NCBI RefSeq assembly: GCF_902362185.1
Contig: NC_044498.1
Span: 22,464,565 to 22,528,564, forward strand
From: Chanos chanos
Taxonomy: Eukaryota; Chordata; Actinopteri; Gonorynchiformes; Chanidae
Length of the DNA stretch: 64,000 bases
Direction of reading: 5' to 3'
The translations under genes and the position numbers were made by a program. Shown piece after piece: positions 38,740 through 52,442 of this stretch. The notes beneath the pieces were generated by a model. The model was given only the letters and a program-made list of their open reading frames with translations, was not told the DNA's origin and searched no databases. How positions within the stretch are numbered: position 1 is the first letter of the stretch; each line of letters begins with the position of its first letter.

Positions 38740-41700
38740 AGGATGGAGGTGGAGTTTATGTAATTTACGCATAGTGCTCGAATCATAGACAGGATAGACA
38801 GATCAGCTGTTGCTCGATAATGAAGCAACCACAGGGCATGTTACTTGAATCTAGTGTTGTATTTTACACAGAGGACACACATCGCCGATGTCACCCATTT
38901 TTAACATTAACTTAATTGTTTATTGCGAATATTAATCGTAACTGGTTTGGGCGTAGAGTTCACATTCACCTTCCTCATTTTTAACTAAGCGTATACTGAA
39001 ACATTCTGTCAAACATAAAATCATTGCCTTCTTGTGATCTACTTGTTATACGGTCAGTATCTTGACTTAAGAAGGGCGATGTAAATATCACAGATGATGC
39101 GTGTCAAGAGTGTGATCAGTAGAACCTCTAATCTGTCAAAACGGTGTAGTTGAATGTACAAGGATTGAGGGCGGATTTATGCGTGGCTTGACGAGTGCAT
39201 TCCCACTCTCGCACAGTTGTCCAACAGAGGGAGGCCGATAGTACCAAAATTAGTGATGGAAGAAGAAACTTTGCGGATCACTGACACAGTGAACATCCAG
39301 TTATGCTATTAAAAAGAGTCATCGTTTTAAAGCTTTCAAAATATTGCAGGTCTCTGACATCTGGTGGTCAACAAAAGTCAGTGCAATTTTTTGTCTGTGG
39401 GAGATCATGATAAATGCATGACTTATAGGGAACAATTTATTTAATTTTTAACTTGTAAGAAGAAGAAAAATTGGTGTAAACCAAGAGACTGCTTCATTAT
39501 CGATAGTATACACATATTGATCAACCTTTGAAATCAAATATCTCTTTTACAAGGGTCCAGGTTTTGTATTCAGTAAAACAGCCCCCCTCCCCCCATGGTA
39601 TTTATCTTTAGTGTTACCTTCCTAAACATATATTTGAAAGTAGCAGTACTGTTTTAAGGGAAAGCATCAGTTAATCCATCAGGTAATACAAACCCTAAAA
39701 AACAGTGGTGCCCATTAAGCTTAAGTTTTATACCCACTGTAAGCAAGAGTAGGAAACATTAGTCTCTTGGATGTTTTTGAGTGTTTGCTGAGGTGACCTA
39801 TGTAATCATACACATGACATATGCAGTTTAATCTATAAGAAAATGAGAAGACAAGCTGTTTCAAAACATCATTGTTTTTAAATTCAACCACTTTTATATG
39901 ACTAAAGTGAATGAAGATCTCACAGTATTTCAACTTAAGTAAATACAGACCAGTTAAATGTCAATATTCCTTTTTTCCTGAAAACTGATTAAAAATTCAG
40001 ATGTGAAGTGGTATCTTCTATGTTTTCTTATGTCTTATCATTATTAGTGTTAAGTGTCTGACTCAGCTGACACATTTAGGACCTTTAATGCTGCACGGTG
40101 AGTGAAATAACAGAGTTAGAATGCCAAAGCATGTAATGTAAGTTTTTTTCAGACAAGGCAATGTAATGGCCAAACTGCTGAAGAACATTGAAGTTCATGG
40201 TTGTCTCCTATGTGATGTGTTGATGTCTGAGGGTCCCCTTCTTCAGATTCTTCCTCAAACACAAACACTCAGCAACTCTGCTATGATGAAACACAATACC
40301 ACAATTTGTATTATTACAACCCCTATTTCAGACGATAAGTGGTCACATGTATTAATGGCATCAAATGTACATTTTTTAATGTGCATGGTGCTAACATTTC
40401 ACAAAGTTTAAACGTAGATATTGCTGTAGACATACAGAAATGTCTGATTTTTCATCAGATCAAAATACATTTTTTTCTGCTATTTCTGCCTAGCATAATA
40501 TCCTATCCTATTGGTAAAGACCATCAGGGCAGAAGAAGGCACATGAGAGACTGGCTGGCACACTGAATAAATCTAAAGTGTTTACTGTCAGAAAACTTAC
40601 TCTGATTTACAGTGGCTGAGAGAAACATCTCAGAAATAAATGTTTCAGTGTGAAAACCCAGACGAAAGACACACAAGACAATGCTTGCATAACAATCCAC
40701 TTGGTCACTGCCAGACTTTCTTCAGTTGTTTTTCACTACTGGATATGCATAGCCACATGGTTTAGATCTGGTTTAGGTACTTTTAGAGTGAAAATTCTAA
40801 AAAAGAGATCTGTCAAAGTTTCAGAGTTTCAATCTCACATGACCTAAATGCACTGTTTTTCAACAGTTCGTCATTGCTGCACATTTGAAATCTTTACCAC
40901 ACATAAAACAATATTTTCCTTCCAATTTATTTCCATTCAGATATACAACTCAAAATGAGTTTCTCATTTACAGAGAGAAAAAAAGGGAAAATTAAAACCA
41001 CAGAATCTTGGCAGCTTTTCATAAGAGCTGTTTGCAGTCTGAGTCTAATCCCTCTGTCTGAGTGGTTATTTTGAAGGTGAGAAAGTGCTGTCTGCACAGG
41101 ATGGGACCCATTGTGCTAATGGTTGATCATTATCTTCAGTGTGATATTTTGGAGAAATCAAAAGAAAATACCCCATTGTTTGATGTTTTTTGAGGCTATC
41201 TTTGTGTGGTTAGTGTGTTAATCATGCTCACTTGGCTTTGATCAAAGGGAAAGAAATGATTTTTTTATGTGTTATTACAAATAAAAAGACACAGAATTTG
41301 GGGGGTATATTGAATATATACCCTGATCCAGGGACTCTGCGGGTACCCATTTATATAATTTTATATTACACGTCACATTATGGCTTTTATGATGCACATG
41401 GTCAGTGAGGATGCCTTTTTGTTCCATTTATACCTGACACAGGGTGCACAGCTGGAAAAAGCCTGAAAGTTGATGGTAACATCTATTTTAGGCAGTAAAA
41501 CAGTAAAAAAAAATCTGCTCTCTTAAAGCTATTAAAGTATTTTTAAAATTGCTGTATAGCTTTGAAATAGCAGTAAAATTTTCTGCACACAGTGAAAAGT
41601 ATGGTAATTTATCCAAAAACAGCCTTCTGGATGTCACACAGCTTCAATACACATCATCCTTTCTGTCAGTCTTCCATTCTTTTGGAGGCATTTGCTTCTG

Positions 41701-42670
41701 TGTAGACCTAAGGAATGGTTCCACTCATGCTGAGATTTGATTAAAAGACAGAACTAAAAGATACCATAATCCTGTTCTTCATATCCTCTGACTCTCAATG
41801 GCTATTAATACAAAATAAAGGAAATCAAATGATTGCATATTTCATGGTCATTCACAACAGTATTTTGCATGATCAAGACTATAGTCTTGTCCAGGCTTTG
41901 ACACAATGACATCACTCCTCTGTGTTTTTTTTTAGGTTGGAACCACATACAGAATGGCTTCTGATAGAGAACTTTGAACTGAGTTTGTATATTGAGGAAG
42001 TCGTTCAGGGCAAAAACAAAATGTTGATGACCAAATTCAGATGAGATAACCTTTCATGGGAGGAACGAGAGAGTACAAATGTTACACAGTTTTTAGAAAG
42101 TAGTTGTAGAACGCAAACAAATTGTACATGGGAAATACTTTTACATAACCTCCTTTATTAAATTTTGGTAGGAGTATGAGTGGACAACAACATTGTGCTG
42201 CCAAATGTAAAAAAACCCCAAAACAAACAAACGAACAAAAATAAAAGTAAAAACAATGACAAAACTGGTCAGCAAGGATGAAAATAGCTACAAAAAATAA
42301 TTTACAAATTATGGCTTCTATCACCATGAGTCATGCATATGTTTGACAAAAGTCTATAATCTCAAAATATTTGGGGCTCAAGTTAAACTGATCCCGCCTA
42401 GCAAAACAGAACTGTACCCTTGCCCAAGAATGCAATGTTTTTTCAAGCTATGTGTATTCAAGGTGGTGAGTCCATTAGAACCCTTTATGCCGCTTTAGGC
42501 CCGTCCTTCAGTGGATGCCACGCATTCACACCTACTTACCATAAAACGCATGCTGAACAATGTAGTCTGTGGGCAACATGCGCAATCGCACCAGTGCCAG
42601 CCGCCGTTTATTGCCGCACGTTCACACGTCCTAAATCTCTTTGATCAGCGTCATGCAAAGCACGGTCAGG
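38740..42670. other. intergenic region between susd6 and mixl1
   Basis: No gene, RNA gene or clear transposon is recognised in this 3.9 kb of AT-rich DNA. The last 250 bp carries the motif cluster listed as the mixl1 promoter. This gap is where the 14q24-type and 1q42-type gene blocks meet. Confidence 0.6.
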
Positions 42671-42737
42671 TCTGTATAAATTGGGATGTGCGATGGGATA
42701 TCACAACTACGCAAATCTAAACTCGAACGAGTGGACG
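42451..42737 (+). promoter_or_regulatory. mixl1: mixl1 promoter with FoxH1, T-box and TATA motifs
   Basis: A TATAAA box at 42675-42680 lies 63 nt upstream of the mixl1 ATG, implying a 5' UTR of about 30 nt. Upstream are TGTGTATT (42451-42458), which fits the FoxH1 consensus TGT(G/T)(G/T)ATT, and TCACACCT (42526-42533), a T-box half-site. Mix-family genes are known Nodal/FoxH1 and Eomes/VegT targets. Function here is inferred from motif and position. Confidence 0.5.
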
Positions 42738-43979
42738 ATGTCTGTGGTTCATGAAAAACTAGCAGTTGGAGACCTGACCCAGTTCCAGGTCTTTGCAGGA
42801 GGCAGCATCCAAAGAATGGTTGACAAGCAACACTCAGGTTGGTGACAGCAAAATTCTCCATGCTTACTGATTAGGCATTTAATTCTGTTTTGCAGTTTAA
42901 AAGTGTACAAAATAGCAATTTATTTATGCCTCTTTATTTTTCCAGACTTTGGAGGTCACGAAAGGATAAGACCCTTCCACCCAACCAATACAGTGGGCCC
43001 ACGGGCGGACAGCATAACTTTGCTAACGCATCGTAGGAAGAGGACAAACTTCACCCAGCAACAAGTCGAGGTCCTGGAGAAGGTTTTTTCGGACACCAAA
43101 TATCCTGACATTTACCTCAGAGAGAGACTGGAGGTATTAACCGGCCTACCGGAATCTAGAATACAGGTAAACTAATTTAATTTCAGTAATTATATCTATG
43201 GTTCTCTGTTTATTCATGATTTCAAATTATGATTACTTGGTGTGGATGATTTTACAGATCACTTATTCCCTATCATGTTGTGTTTCAAGGTGTGGTTTCA
43301 GAATCGTCGTGCCAAATCAAGACGTCAGGTTGGGAACCATTTTCCCTCGAAACCCAGTGGCAATGGTCCTGCCTCTTGTGCTCTTATAGGACCTCTGAAC
43401 CACATTCAAAACCACACAGGCCAGGATATGCAAGGGATGCAAAACTTCGCGATGGGAGAAAATTTAAAACCAACCATGCTTGTCACGGCAGAGGAATCAC
43501 ACTGCAAGACAACGGTCTCGTCCAAAAATGGAAACTACCACGCAGCTCCTTTGCCGGGCCTCCTTGATGCAATCGCCGAGAGCAGAATCAAAGCCGAGAA
43601 ATCAAAACGAGATAACCTGAGTGTTGTCGTGCCTCGCTACGACGCTCATTCATATCACAGTGACAGTGGACATTACATCAAGCCCCAAGATACAAGATCT
43701 GCGGCAAAACAAGTTTTAGTGGACTACGATAACTTTCCTCCCAATAAAACCATTGGCCCTGAAATGAAAGTCATAATTCCCCCAATCCCGACACAAAGTA
43801 ACTTCAACCGGTCGTCGCCAAAACAGGTCTGCAGTCAAATTCAATACATCCCGGTGAAAACTCTCCCCGAGTTTCACGGCCGCTTCTCACCTATTAGGGG
43901 AAGCCAAGGTGGACAAATGTCAGACTCAGATTCAGACTGGGAGAGTGAAGCCATTTCTGGATTTAACGATTTTATATAG
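42738..43979 (+). CDS. mixl1: Mix-type paired-like homeodomain transcription factor
   Basis: Three exons join in frame (42738-42837, 42946-43166, 43290-43979), giving 336 aa. The product is a nuclear transcription factor for mesendoderm formation downstream of Nodal. The homeodomain spans about residues 62-121, with the Mix-like stretches [10 protein letters not shown] and [14 protein letters not shown] and Gln at homeodomain position 50. An intron splits the homeodomain between positions 46 and 47, as is common in paired-class genes. The C-terminal half contains PPNKTI (residues 257-262, bases 43737-43754), the core Smad-interaction motif known from Xenopus Mixer and zebrafish bonnie and clyde. 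It ends in an acidic Ser/Asp/Glu tail. The mixl1-lin9-parp1 order and orientation match human 1q42. The alternative, sebox/mezzo, is disfavoured by the synteny. Confidence 0.93.
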
Positions 43980-44109
43980 TTTGGGCACGCAAATCCTTCT
44001 TTTGTAAAGTGGTTCATTGATGAATGATTGAAGGGAAAAAATATTTATTTTGTATTTAAATGATTGTAGTTACTGAGGTTGACTGATGTTTTTAATTATC
44101 CACCAGAGA

Positions 44110-44115
44110 AATAAA
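44110..44115 (+). terminator. mixl1: mixl1 poly(A) signal
   Basis: AATAAA about 130 nt after the mixl1 stop codon gives a short 3' UTR. Confidence 0.65.
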
Positions 44116-44194
44116 TAACACTGATCATCCTACAGAGTGTTTTTGTATGTGGGATTACTGAAAAAAGTGTAGTCACAACTTGCTCAAATACACA

Positions 44195-44200
44195 TTTAAT
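44195..44200 (-). terminator. lin9: candidate lin9 poly(A) signal
   Basis: ATTAAA on the minus strand, about 1050 nt past the lin9 stop and only 80 nt from the convergent mixl1 signal. The interval 44201-45250 has no coding exon and is the likely lin9 3' UTR. Confidence 0.45.
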
Positions 44201-45250
44201 AGAAATAAACAGTAAAATATATACAAATGCACCGACATGCTTACATAAACCAGTTAAAACAACTGGTGAAACTGTACTTAAAAGAGTAATGCTTCAGCCT
44301 AACGCATAAAATTAACAACTTACACCAGTGATGTAACCAAAGCGAGGTCTCAGGCAGGTTTGCTCGGCACTCCTCTACCAAGGTGAAAATATAAGGAGGA
44401 AACATTTACCTCATGTTTTTAACAGCAGGCGCAACGAATATGTTGCATCCATTTAACTTCATACTATTCTCTCTCCTCAGATTCATACAAACACATTCTC
44501 GGCTTTACAAAAATAAGAAAATCTCTTCTCAATAGTCATACAATTAAAACACTGACCTCTAATGTCGTCAATGTAATTCATTTTAAGTCGACTGTACAGG
44601 TATCTACAATGTACACATTTTAAAAAGGACTTTAATTCAGCCTCCATCGTACAGACACTGGGGAAACAGTAACACACAAAGCATCCACTGACAGCTGCAA
44701 TTCCCTTTCTAAGAGACCACAATTATTTCTCATCACGCCCACATTTGCTTCCACAGAAAAATAAAATAAATACAGGGGGAATGACAAGGAGAAGGAGTGT
44801 AGTTTGGCACAAACTCTGCTGTGTAATCAGACGTAGCAGTTAAAGGTTAAATATGCTGTGTACTTTTTCTGGTGTTTGGTCGGTTACTCATGTAATTCTA
44901 CATACTTTTCCCAATTATTCAATTACTTATTAATTACATGTCTCTTCAAAGTAAATGTGTAGAAACATCAGGTACAGCTCTGTATGTCCCACAAGTGGAA
45001 CTGCTTTGTCAGATCTGGAAAAAAAGCCAATAGCTTACAGCGCGGTTGTTCTGAATGCTTGTGACCAAAGGGGTAATAATTGAGGGACGGCCATTGTAGT
45101 CAGTCAGTGAACAAACGCACAGACACGACAGTTCTCTCCAAACAATTCAAACAGAGAACATATATACATATACTCCCACTGTGTGAGGGGATGGGGGGTT
45201 GTAGAGGTGGCTTGGAGCCTGCTGCTTTCTGAGTCAGTGTCAGAGGACAG

Positions 45251-48200
45251 TCATGTTCTGTTTGTGTTGTTGGCAGAAAAGGCATGCAGGTTTCCCAGTT
45301 GGCTCAAACCACTCTGTATGTGCGCTATATGAATCTCTACATTATCCTGGAAAGCACTGTGGGAGAGAAAAAAAAAACAGGGAAAATATTGACAGTAAAT
45401 CATCTGTCATTGGAATCAGCAGGGTGTATGAGGATAGCTGGAATCTACAAGTCCATGTTTAAATGCTATATGGCTTTATTTACTTTAGCCTACTGTAAGA
45501 ATCATGTAAAAAAACAATGCCTGTCTTTCAAGTAAGAGTTTATATTTGGGACCTGCTACAAACTAGAAAAAGAACAATGCATTCAGCCAGTAAGCTGAGC
45601 AGCAGTAGCGGAGAAGTTGCAAGCCATTCTCATTATTAAGTTCTGGGAAACAAGGTAATTAGAATATTTAAAAAACTCTTAATGAACACAGGTAAGAAAT
45701 TTAATGAGTAATTGTACAGGTCCTTACCTGAGGTTGGATTTATCTATTGAATTCTTAATATCATTCAGAGAGTCCGTCAATGACTTGAATTCAAATGAAT
45801 TCAAGTCACCTCCTTCTGCCAAACACTGTGAGAAAAGGAAAGAGGTAAATAAACTTACAAAAAAACCTTAAAAAAACCCCAAGAAATACTCCATGAGTGT
45901 TCCCGAAGTCAATTTCTTGGGTCCAAAACCTGTTGGACTGCCATGATAAATCTACTGACTTGACTAATAGCACAGGATCTTGGTGTAACTAATTAGGCGT
46001 GAATTTAAGTCATGTTTCATAACCAGGCCTGGTTGTCTTCTGTTTGTGGTTATCATGTTTTGATGTGGTTGTGCTGTAGGAACACAGGCTGTGGTGCACT
46101 ATATTCTGAGCATATTCTGAGTTTTCAGAGATATTATCTGTCATGCTCTGTTTAAACAAGTGAACTGGATATGCAGTGCACACAAGGATGTTCCATATCT
46201 GCATTGATCTATTTGTGTGACTGACTTCCTCTCTGCTTAAGCCCCTCAGTGCAGATGATAAGCTTTGTAAGTTGCTCAGAATCTGCTCTGGAAAGAGAAA
46301 GAGAGAGCGAGCGAGTGAGAACTGTATTTTTTTTCTTTCTTACCCTTATCTGCAGGAGCAGTGCAGTGAGGCGGGAAATGAGATGGGTCAGGCTAGGGCT
46401 CTGGACACGCTGCTCGCCGTCAGGTAACTCGTTGGACATCCTCATCACCTCCTGGGCCTCCTGTTCGCAGCGTTTGCGCAGTTCGCTGGGCTGATCAGCT
46501 GGCTGCATGCCCTGGTCTGGAGCCAGCTACACCAACACAATAAATAAAAGCCACAGTCTAGCATTCAACACAATACAATTGAGCACAGTAAAGAAAGACA
46601 TCTCTCACTTGGCTGGTGTGCCGTCAGAGAGGCAAAGTCATCACATTCCACCATGGTGTATGATAACAACACACAACTAGATACACAGGTCATGCATAAT
46701 TTGATTTCGAGTTCAGAGAGCAGTAGTTCTCTGACCACTTAAGATGGACATGGGCTAACGAGGTTAACTGAAATTTACTTAACAGGGAAGACAACACAAT
46801 ACAAAACAAGACACGGATCCACTCACATCATAACAGAACTGCTGCACTTCGTGTAGGACTTTATTCAAGTCCTTATTGAGCTGCTCCAGGTCAAGTACTT
46901 TGGTGGCATACCTCTTCTGAAAATCCAGTCCAATAGGCAAGGAATAGGACTTCTGTATAAAGAGTGAAAAAACAGGGAAATGCCGCACAGTTCAGCCACA
47001 AATCAAACACACTGAGCATTTTAAAGACACACTTCAGTAAAGTAAGCTGGTAATTCTGAAATGAATATGTACAAAGTCAAAAAAAGAAAAAGAAATTCAT
47101 GAGAACTGTATAACAGCACAGAAAGACTACAAACACACCTACAATAATGTTTCACAAAGCACTATAAACTCCTACCAGTTTTTCAGCTTCTGTGTTCATC
47201 TCTTTTAAATTCTTGATATGTTCCTTCTTAATCATGAGGATTTTGGACAACCTTGTCTGTGGGATGGGGAAAACACACACACACATACACACAACCAAAA
47301 CAAATTAGAGGTGATGGGTGAATCAGTTCAGATGAACACACAACAAGAAGAGCAATATACTCACTACTTGCACAAGGAATTTGACAGGGAAGCCACCCAG
47401 TGTCTCTCCATCTGTACCAGACAGTTTACTCTTCCATGGGGTCTCACTAAACAGGGGGTCATTGTCCTATGGAGAAAAGGGTAAGCAAGGTCAAAATGCA
47501 TTTTCTTCAGCTAAGATATCTGCTCTACAATAATGGAAAATTACACCAAAAACCTTCAGATCTCATTCAACATTATGCAAAGACAGAAATATTCTGCTCA
47601 AACGTATACTGCGTATTACAATGAGAAACTTCACAGGAAAACGTGAGTCTTTTGAATGATTGTAATACAACTGCAGAAAGTCTTTACGTTGCATTTGAGG
47701 TGAGGAATGGCACTGCTGTGGTACAGCATTTCTCAAGCAGTATATTCTCTGTTTACCATAAGAATGGACTGGGTTGAGCCTGGGTAGGAGCCACGAGGAG
47801 GGGTCAGAAAGTTCTGGTAGCGAGATGGCCGCTGCTTCTGAGCAAAGGCCGATATCGGCATCGTCTCGTGAGGTTCATTACTCTGAAGACAAAAATTTCA
47901 GAAGTTCCACTGAATTCATATAATTCTGTTCACTGAAATTAATTTTTAATTTTTTTGAAGGACAGTAAACGTCTACAGGGACAGTAAGTAAAATGTATTT
48001 AAATATCAGCAAATAACCGAGAGGCACACATAATGACTAGCGAGATGCGAGATAGCAAAGAATTTGTGACATTCATGCTTTGGCAAAGAAATAAAAATAT
48101 TCCTACCAACACTTCGTAGTCAGGCACAGTGTGTGTGCCCAAACCATTCCTGTCAAAGGTCACACGATACGTTGCTGCACTGGTGTCCACAGCATCAATC

Positions 48201-51200
48201 TGTCCTGTAAACAGGCCATCATGGACCCCCCTAAGTCGAGCTGAAATAAACACAGCACAAACAATCCTTAGACATGCAATGACTAAAAGGCATGGAGAGT
48301 TTAATCCGCTTTTCATTAATTATACTATGCCATGAGCCAATCAAAGTACAGTTCTCCTTTTCTATTTCCTTCCTATGTTTCATTGAAGGAAAATACCGTC
48401 CGGGTAACACTGTTAATTAATGTATGCAGTTCTTAAGCAAAGCTCAGCACAGCAGTCTCACCAGTGACTTTGGTGCCGATGACTAAAGGCAGCGGGATCT
48501 CATCTGGCAGGTCTTTACAGATGGACATGTCTGTGACCTTCCTCTGCTGAAGCAAACGCATCTTCTGCCTCTTCTGCTTCAGTGCTGCCCGTTCCTCCGC
48601 AAAGAACGCAGATGAACACCTGACAGAGACAGAAAACACAGGCATTTCGCAAAAGCAGTCCCCTCACCTGATACATTCAGATCTGTGAATGGTTTTTTTC
48701 ATAGTTGCTTTTGGACTAAGAGCCTGTGAAAACAGTGTCTTATTTTGAAGTAACGTTTAAAATGCAAGCACCTTGTAAATACAGGTGAGTAATTCCTATA
48801 TTCCAAAGAACAAAAACACCTCCTGAAAAATGACTTGTTTTGGGATAACACATTAATCCAATTATGAAAGTTTAAATGACGTTTGAAGGGAGGACAGTGA
48901 GTTGTGCATGACTTGATAGTATTAATCTGTTGACCTACTTTAGATTATTGCCCATAGAGCTTGGGTTTGTGGATGCTATTAAGTAACCTGAATGATATCA
49001 GGTGGTTTTCTACCTTCTGGGTTTTCCCATTAGCCTTCTGATGGTTCCCCATTCCACTCTGGTAAGTTTTCTTGTCTTCAGATTGGGAAATGACTCCTTC
49101 AGACACAAGCAGAAGTCATTGTCTCCTTCAAATAAAGGCCTGTGTGGAGATACGGTGAGGACAAAAAAAAGCACTGACTGAGTGGCTGATAAACAGAGGA
49201 AAAAAAAACTTTTTCTACCCACAGCTTATCACAGGTTAAGTGCCATTCATTTTCTAAAACGCATTCAGAAAATTACTTATTCCAATGTACATTACATCAA
49301 GAAAAGAAAGGGCTCTACTCCACGCAGCATTAACACAGCCCCAATCATTGCTAACTGAGCATTATTCTGAGTCTAAGCTGAGTTGCACACCTTCACTCCT
49401 AATGCAACGATGACACTGCTTACCTGTCGATATTAGAATAGAACCACTCGTAGATGCACCATTTATGAGCTTTGGGCAGTTTGAGAAGATTTCGTAATCT
49501 CAGTCCGATCCTCTGGGAAACCCTCTTGTCTGGAGTCGAGACATTTGCAAGCTTCTACAAAAGATAACAACGATGGTCTATTTGTGGCCTATTTCAGTCT
49601 ATACACATAAGGTGAACTCATCATTGCGTGCTTGATTCATCTGAAGTGTTTTTTTATTTGTCTGTTTTTTTTAAAAAGAGCAGATGTGTAAACTGAATGG
49701 GGGCATATAAATGTTGAGAGTAAAATCTGTGACAGTAACAAAATGTGCAGCTCCCTCAAGAGAGGCATGCTTTATATCACAATGGAAGGTCTGCCTGTTG
49801 CAGTGTCAGTCAGCAGCCTTCCCTATGTCAATGTCATTGGACTGGTAAATAAATGTCACTGTACTGTGACAAGCCCTAGCTGACTTTTTAGGTCAAATAT
49901 TCCACTAACCTCTTTTTATATTCCGTAGCCAATGGGAGTTATTTGAACTGCTAACACAAACCGACTGGCCTTTGTGTCATAACATAAGACTCCTCTGTGA
50001 AGGGAGGCAAGAATATGCAGTACCCTTTTTTCCAGGGCTGTGGGTGGAGTGGCCCTGTTTAAAGGCCTTTAGTTAAGAACACAGAGAGGGTATTGCCGGT
50101 TAAGAGCTCTGCATAGGGTTGGCAATCTAACCTGAGGCACTGTGGTGACTCTCTGACTCCTCCTAGGTGATCTGGAGGAGGTGAGCGGCCTCTCCTCCTC
50201 CTCACAGGACAGACGACTCCTCTTAGAGCTCCTTGTTGGCTGGGAAACAAAACCAACAGAGGTAGATACTGAGGAAACATGCTAAAAATAAAACAAAACA
50301 CATGAATTCTACTGTGCTTAAGTTCATCATGCTGTGTATCTTGTCAACTTATTCATATTTAAAACAATTAGTAAAGCACGTGGGCTAAGAAAGCAATATT
50401 TTAGTGTCCAACAACTGCACAGCATCACATTCTACTCTGAGTGCAGGTGGAAATGTGGTAATTTTTGTCTCAAACACTTTCAATAAAAGAATCCCTGAGA
50501 TATAACAGATCTAACACTTTTGAAAAACAGCTCAACGCTCTTCAGGAAGGGCTTGGAAATCTCACCGTTTCCATTGATGTATAGCTGCTTCTTCCTCTGG
50601 TGTTCTGAGATTTTGGTAATGTGTTTTTCTCATTTAAAGTGTTTGACAAGCTTCCCTCTGTGGGAACAGTAACATTGAAGTCAACATCAAGTTACCACAC
50701 GTGTAAGTCCATCCTACACAATCACAGTCACAATCAGTCACAATCACAAAATGGTGTTTAAAAAAAAAAAAGAGAGAGAGAAAAAAAATCACACCATTAC
50801 ATGTCTTGACCTAATCATGGAGTAGGTCTCACTTAACCTCACTACACTAAGCTGCTTTAAAAGCATGATTAAAAACAAGAACTCCAACAGAGTATCCACA
50901 ATACACAGTGTTCTGGCCCCCTGGATGTGCTATAATATGCATATCATTCAAAACAACTCACCTCTCAGGCTGACAAGGGCTTTTGCTGAGGAGCCTGAAA
51001 ACAGAGCAGAAAACAGTGGCATCAGAAATATGGAATATTACTCCAGTGAACTGTATACTTAGTTACAATAACAAAAGTAAAATGGTATATGGCAATTCGT
51101 CAGGATTTTGTCTAGAAGTACAAAGGCACGATTCACGTGTCCAATATAATTTATATGTCTGATTCAATTCACCCCAGTGTAAACATGTTCTGATCCCATT

Positions 51201-52442
51201 CGCTGCTATGTCTTCATACGTACTATTCGAGCTTACAGACAACTATACACACTATTCCCTGCAAGAGCGTACGTTACACGACCCTTTGCACCAAGCATTT
51301 CCACAGGGGTCGGATATCATAAGAACTTGGTTTATAGTCTGTAAAATATTCCACAGCGTGTTAACTGATAACATTTAACCAGGTTGTAAGCTATAATGTT
51401 AAGGGCTCTATTACATCCTGTTACGAATCACTGCAGACATGTGTGAAACGAAACGTAGTCAGCAGAAAATAAACAAGCTTGACAAATGTAGCGTCAAATG
51501 TCTGATTCTAACACGCGCTTACTTGCTATACCTCAACGGACAGAACAAAAAACTAAGCAGCTAACTAGTCGAAGAAGGCCCACATAATAAATGCTGGACA
51601 TTTTTAAAGTAACACTGTTGGATAATATCTGTAGAAAAATTAGCTTAATCTGTTCAGTGGTATAAACTGCCTTATATATACAGACCCCCCCAGGAACCAC
51701 CAGCTAGTTAGCCTAATATCGTTAATGACAACAAAGCAATTCACGTACAAGATACACAACCTGTCAAATCGACAAGGGATCTAAAAACTGACTACTTCTG
51801 ACTAGTAGAGAGAAAAAAACAGTTCAGATTTGACAACCCCCCGTGGGCTTAGAGACTGTCTCGTGAGTTGAACTGCTGGTAAAGTGCTCCTGTTGTAAGC
51901 ATGGTTGCAGTCAACAAGAAAGATAAATCCACTAGCCTGCAACTGTCAACGATGTGGGCCACTGACATATCAGGATACATACTCCTACTAGCCATAGTAA
52001 TTTTACGACCGCCAAATTATATTATCCCCCCACAAATAATAAACACCTGTGAAGAAAATAAGTTGTGGTGTTGTTGATCCGGTTTGTTAGCTTGTTAGCT
52101 TGCGTCCCACTAGCAATGTAGGGACAAATCAAGCTGTGGTCACCATTTCGATATTATTTAGAGTTGGTAGCTAGCTGTCTAGCTCTTGGCTAGGTGGCTT
52201 AGGTGGCTCCTAAAAGCTAGCTAGCAAGTTTGCTAGCTAGCTAACAGTGACATTACTTTGCGTATAAAACACATTAATAAAGTCAAAAACCTTTACAAAT
52301 GTGCTCATTTAAAGAAAACAAAAAGTATGGTGTGACTCCCGAAACTGGTGAGTATGGGTTCCGTCCAAATACGCTTCCATTTTTCTAACCCGAGTTAGTT
52401 TTTATACTCACTCTCATCTAACAGCTGGTCCAGCTCCGCCAT
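45251..52442 (-). CDS. lin9: LIN9, MuvB/DREAM complex subunit
   Basis: Fifteen exons in transcript order: 52442-52412, 50994-50962, 50657-50566, 50239-50132, 49554-49424, 49139-49014, 48619-48462, 48240-48107, 47882-47757, 47466-47365, 47256-47176, 46952-46827, 46526-46344, 45825-45728 and 45356-45251. All join in frame to 544 aa (human 542). LIN9 is the scaffold of MuvB, which represses cell-cycle genes with p130/E2F4 (DREAM) and activates them with B-Myb and FoxM1. The start MAELDQLLDE matches human. A basic, Ser-rich region spans about 60-90. The DIRP domain (about 92-200) includes LRNLLKLPKAHKWCIYEWFY. A Tudor-like region (about 220-285) includes RLRGVHDGLFTGQIDAVDT. Helical segments lie at about 345-420, and the C-terminus ends FSANNTNRT. 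It lies tail-to-tail with mixl1 and downstream of parp1 on the same strand. Confidence 0.97.
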
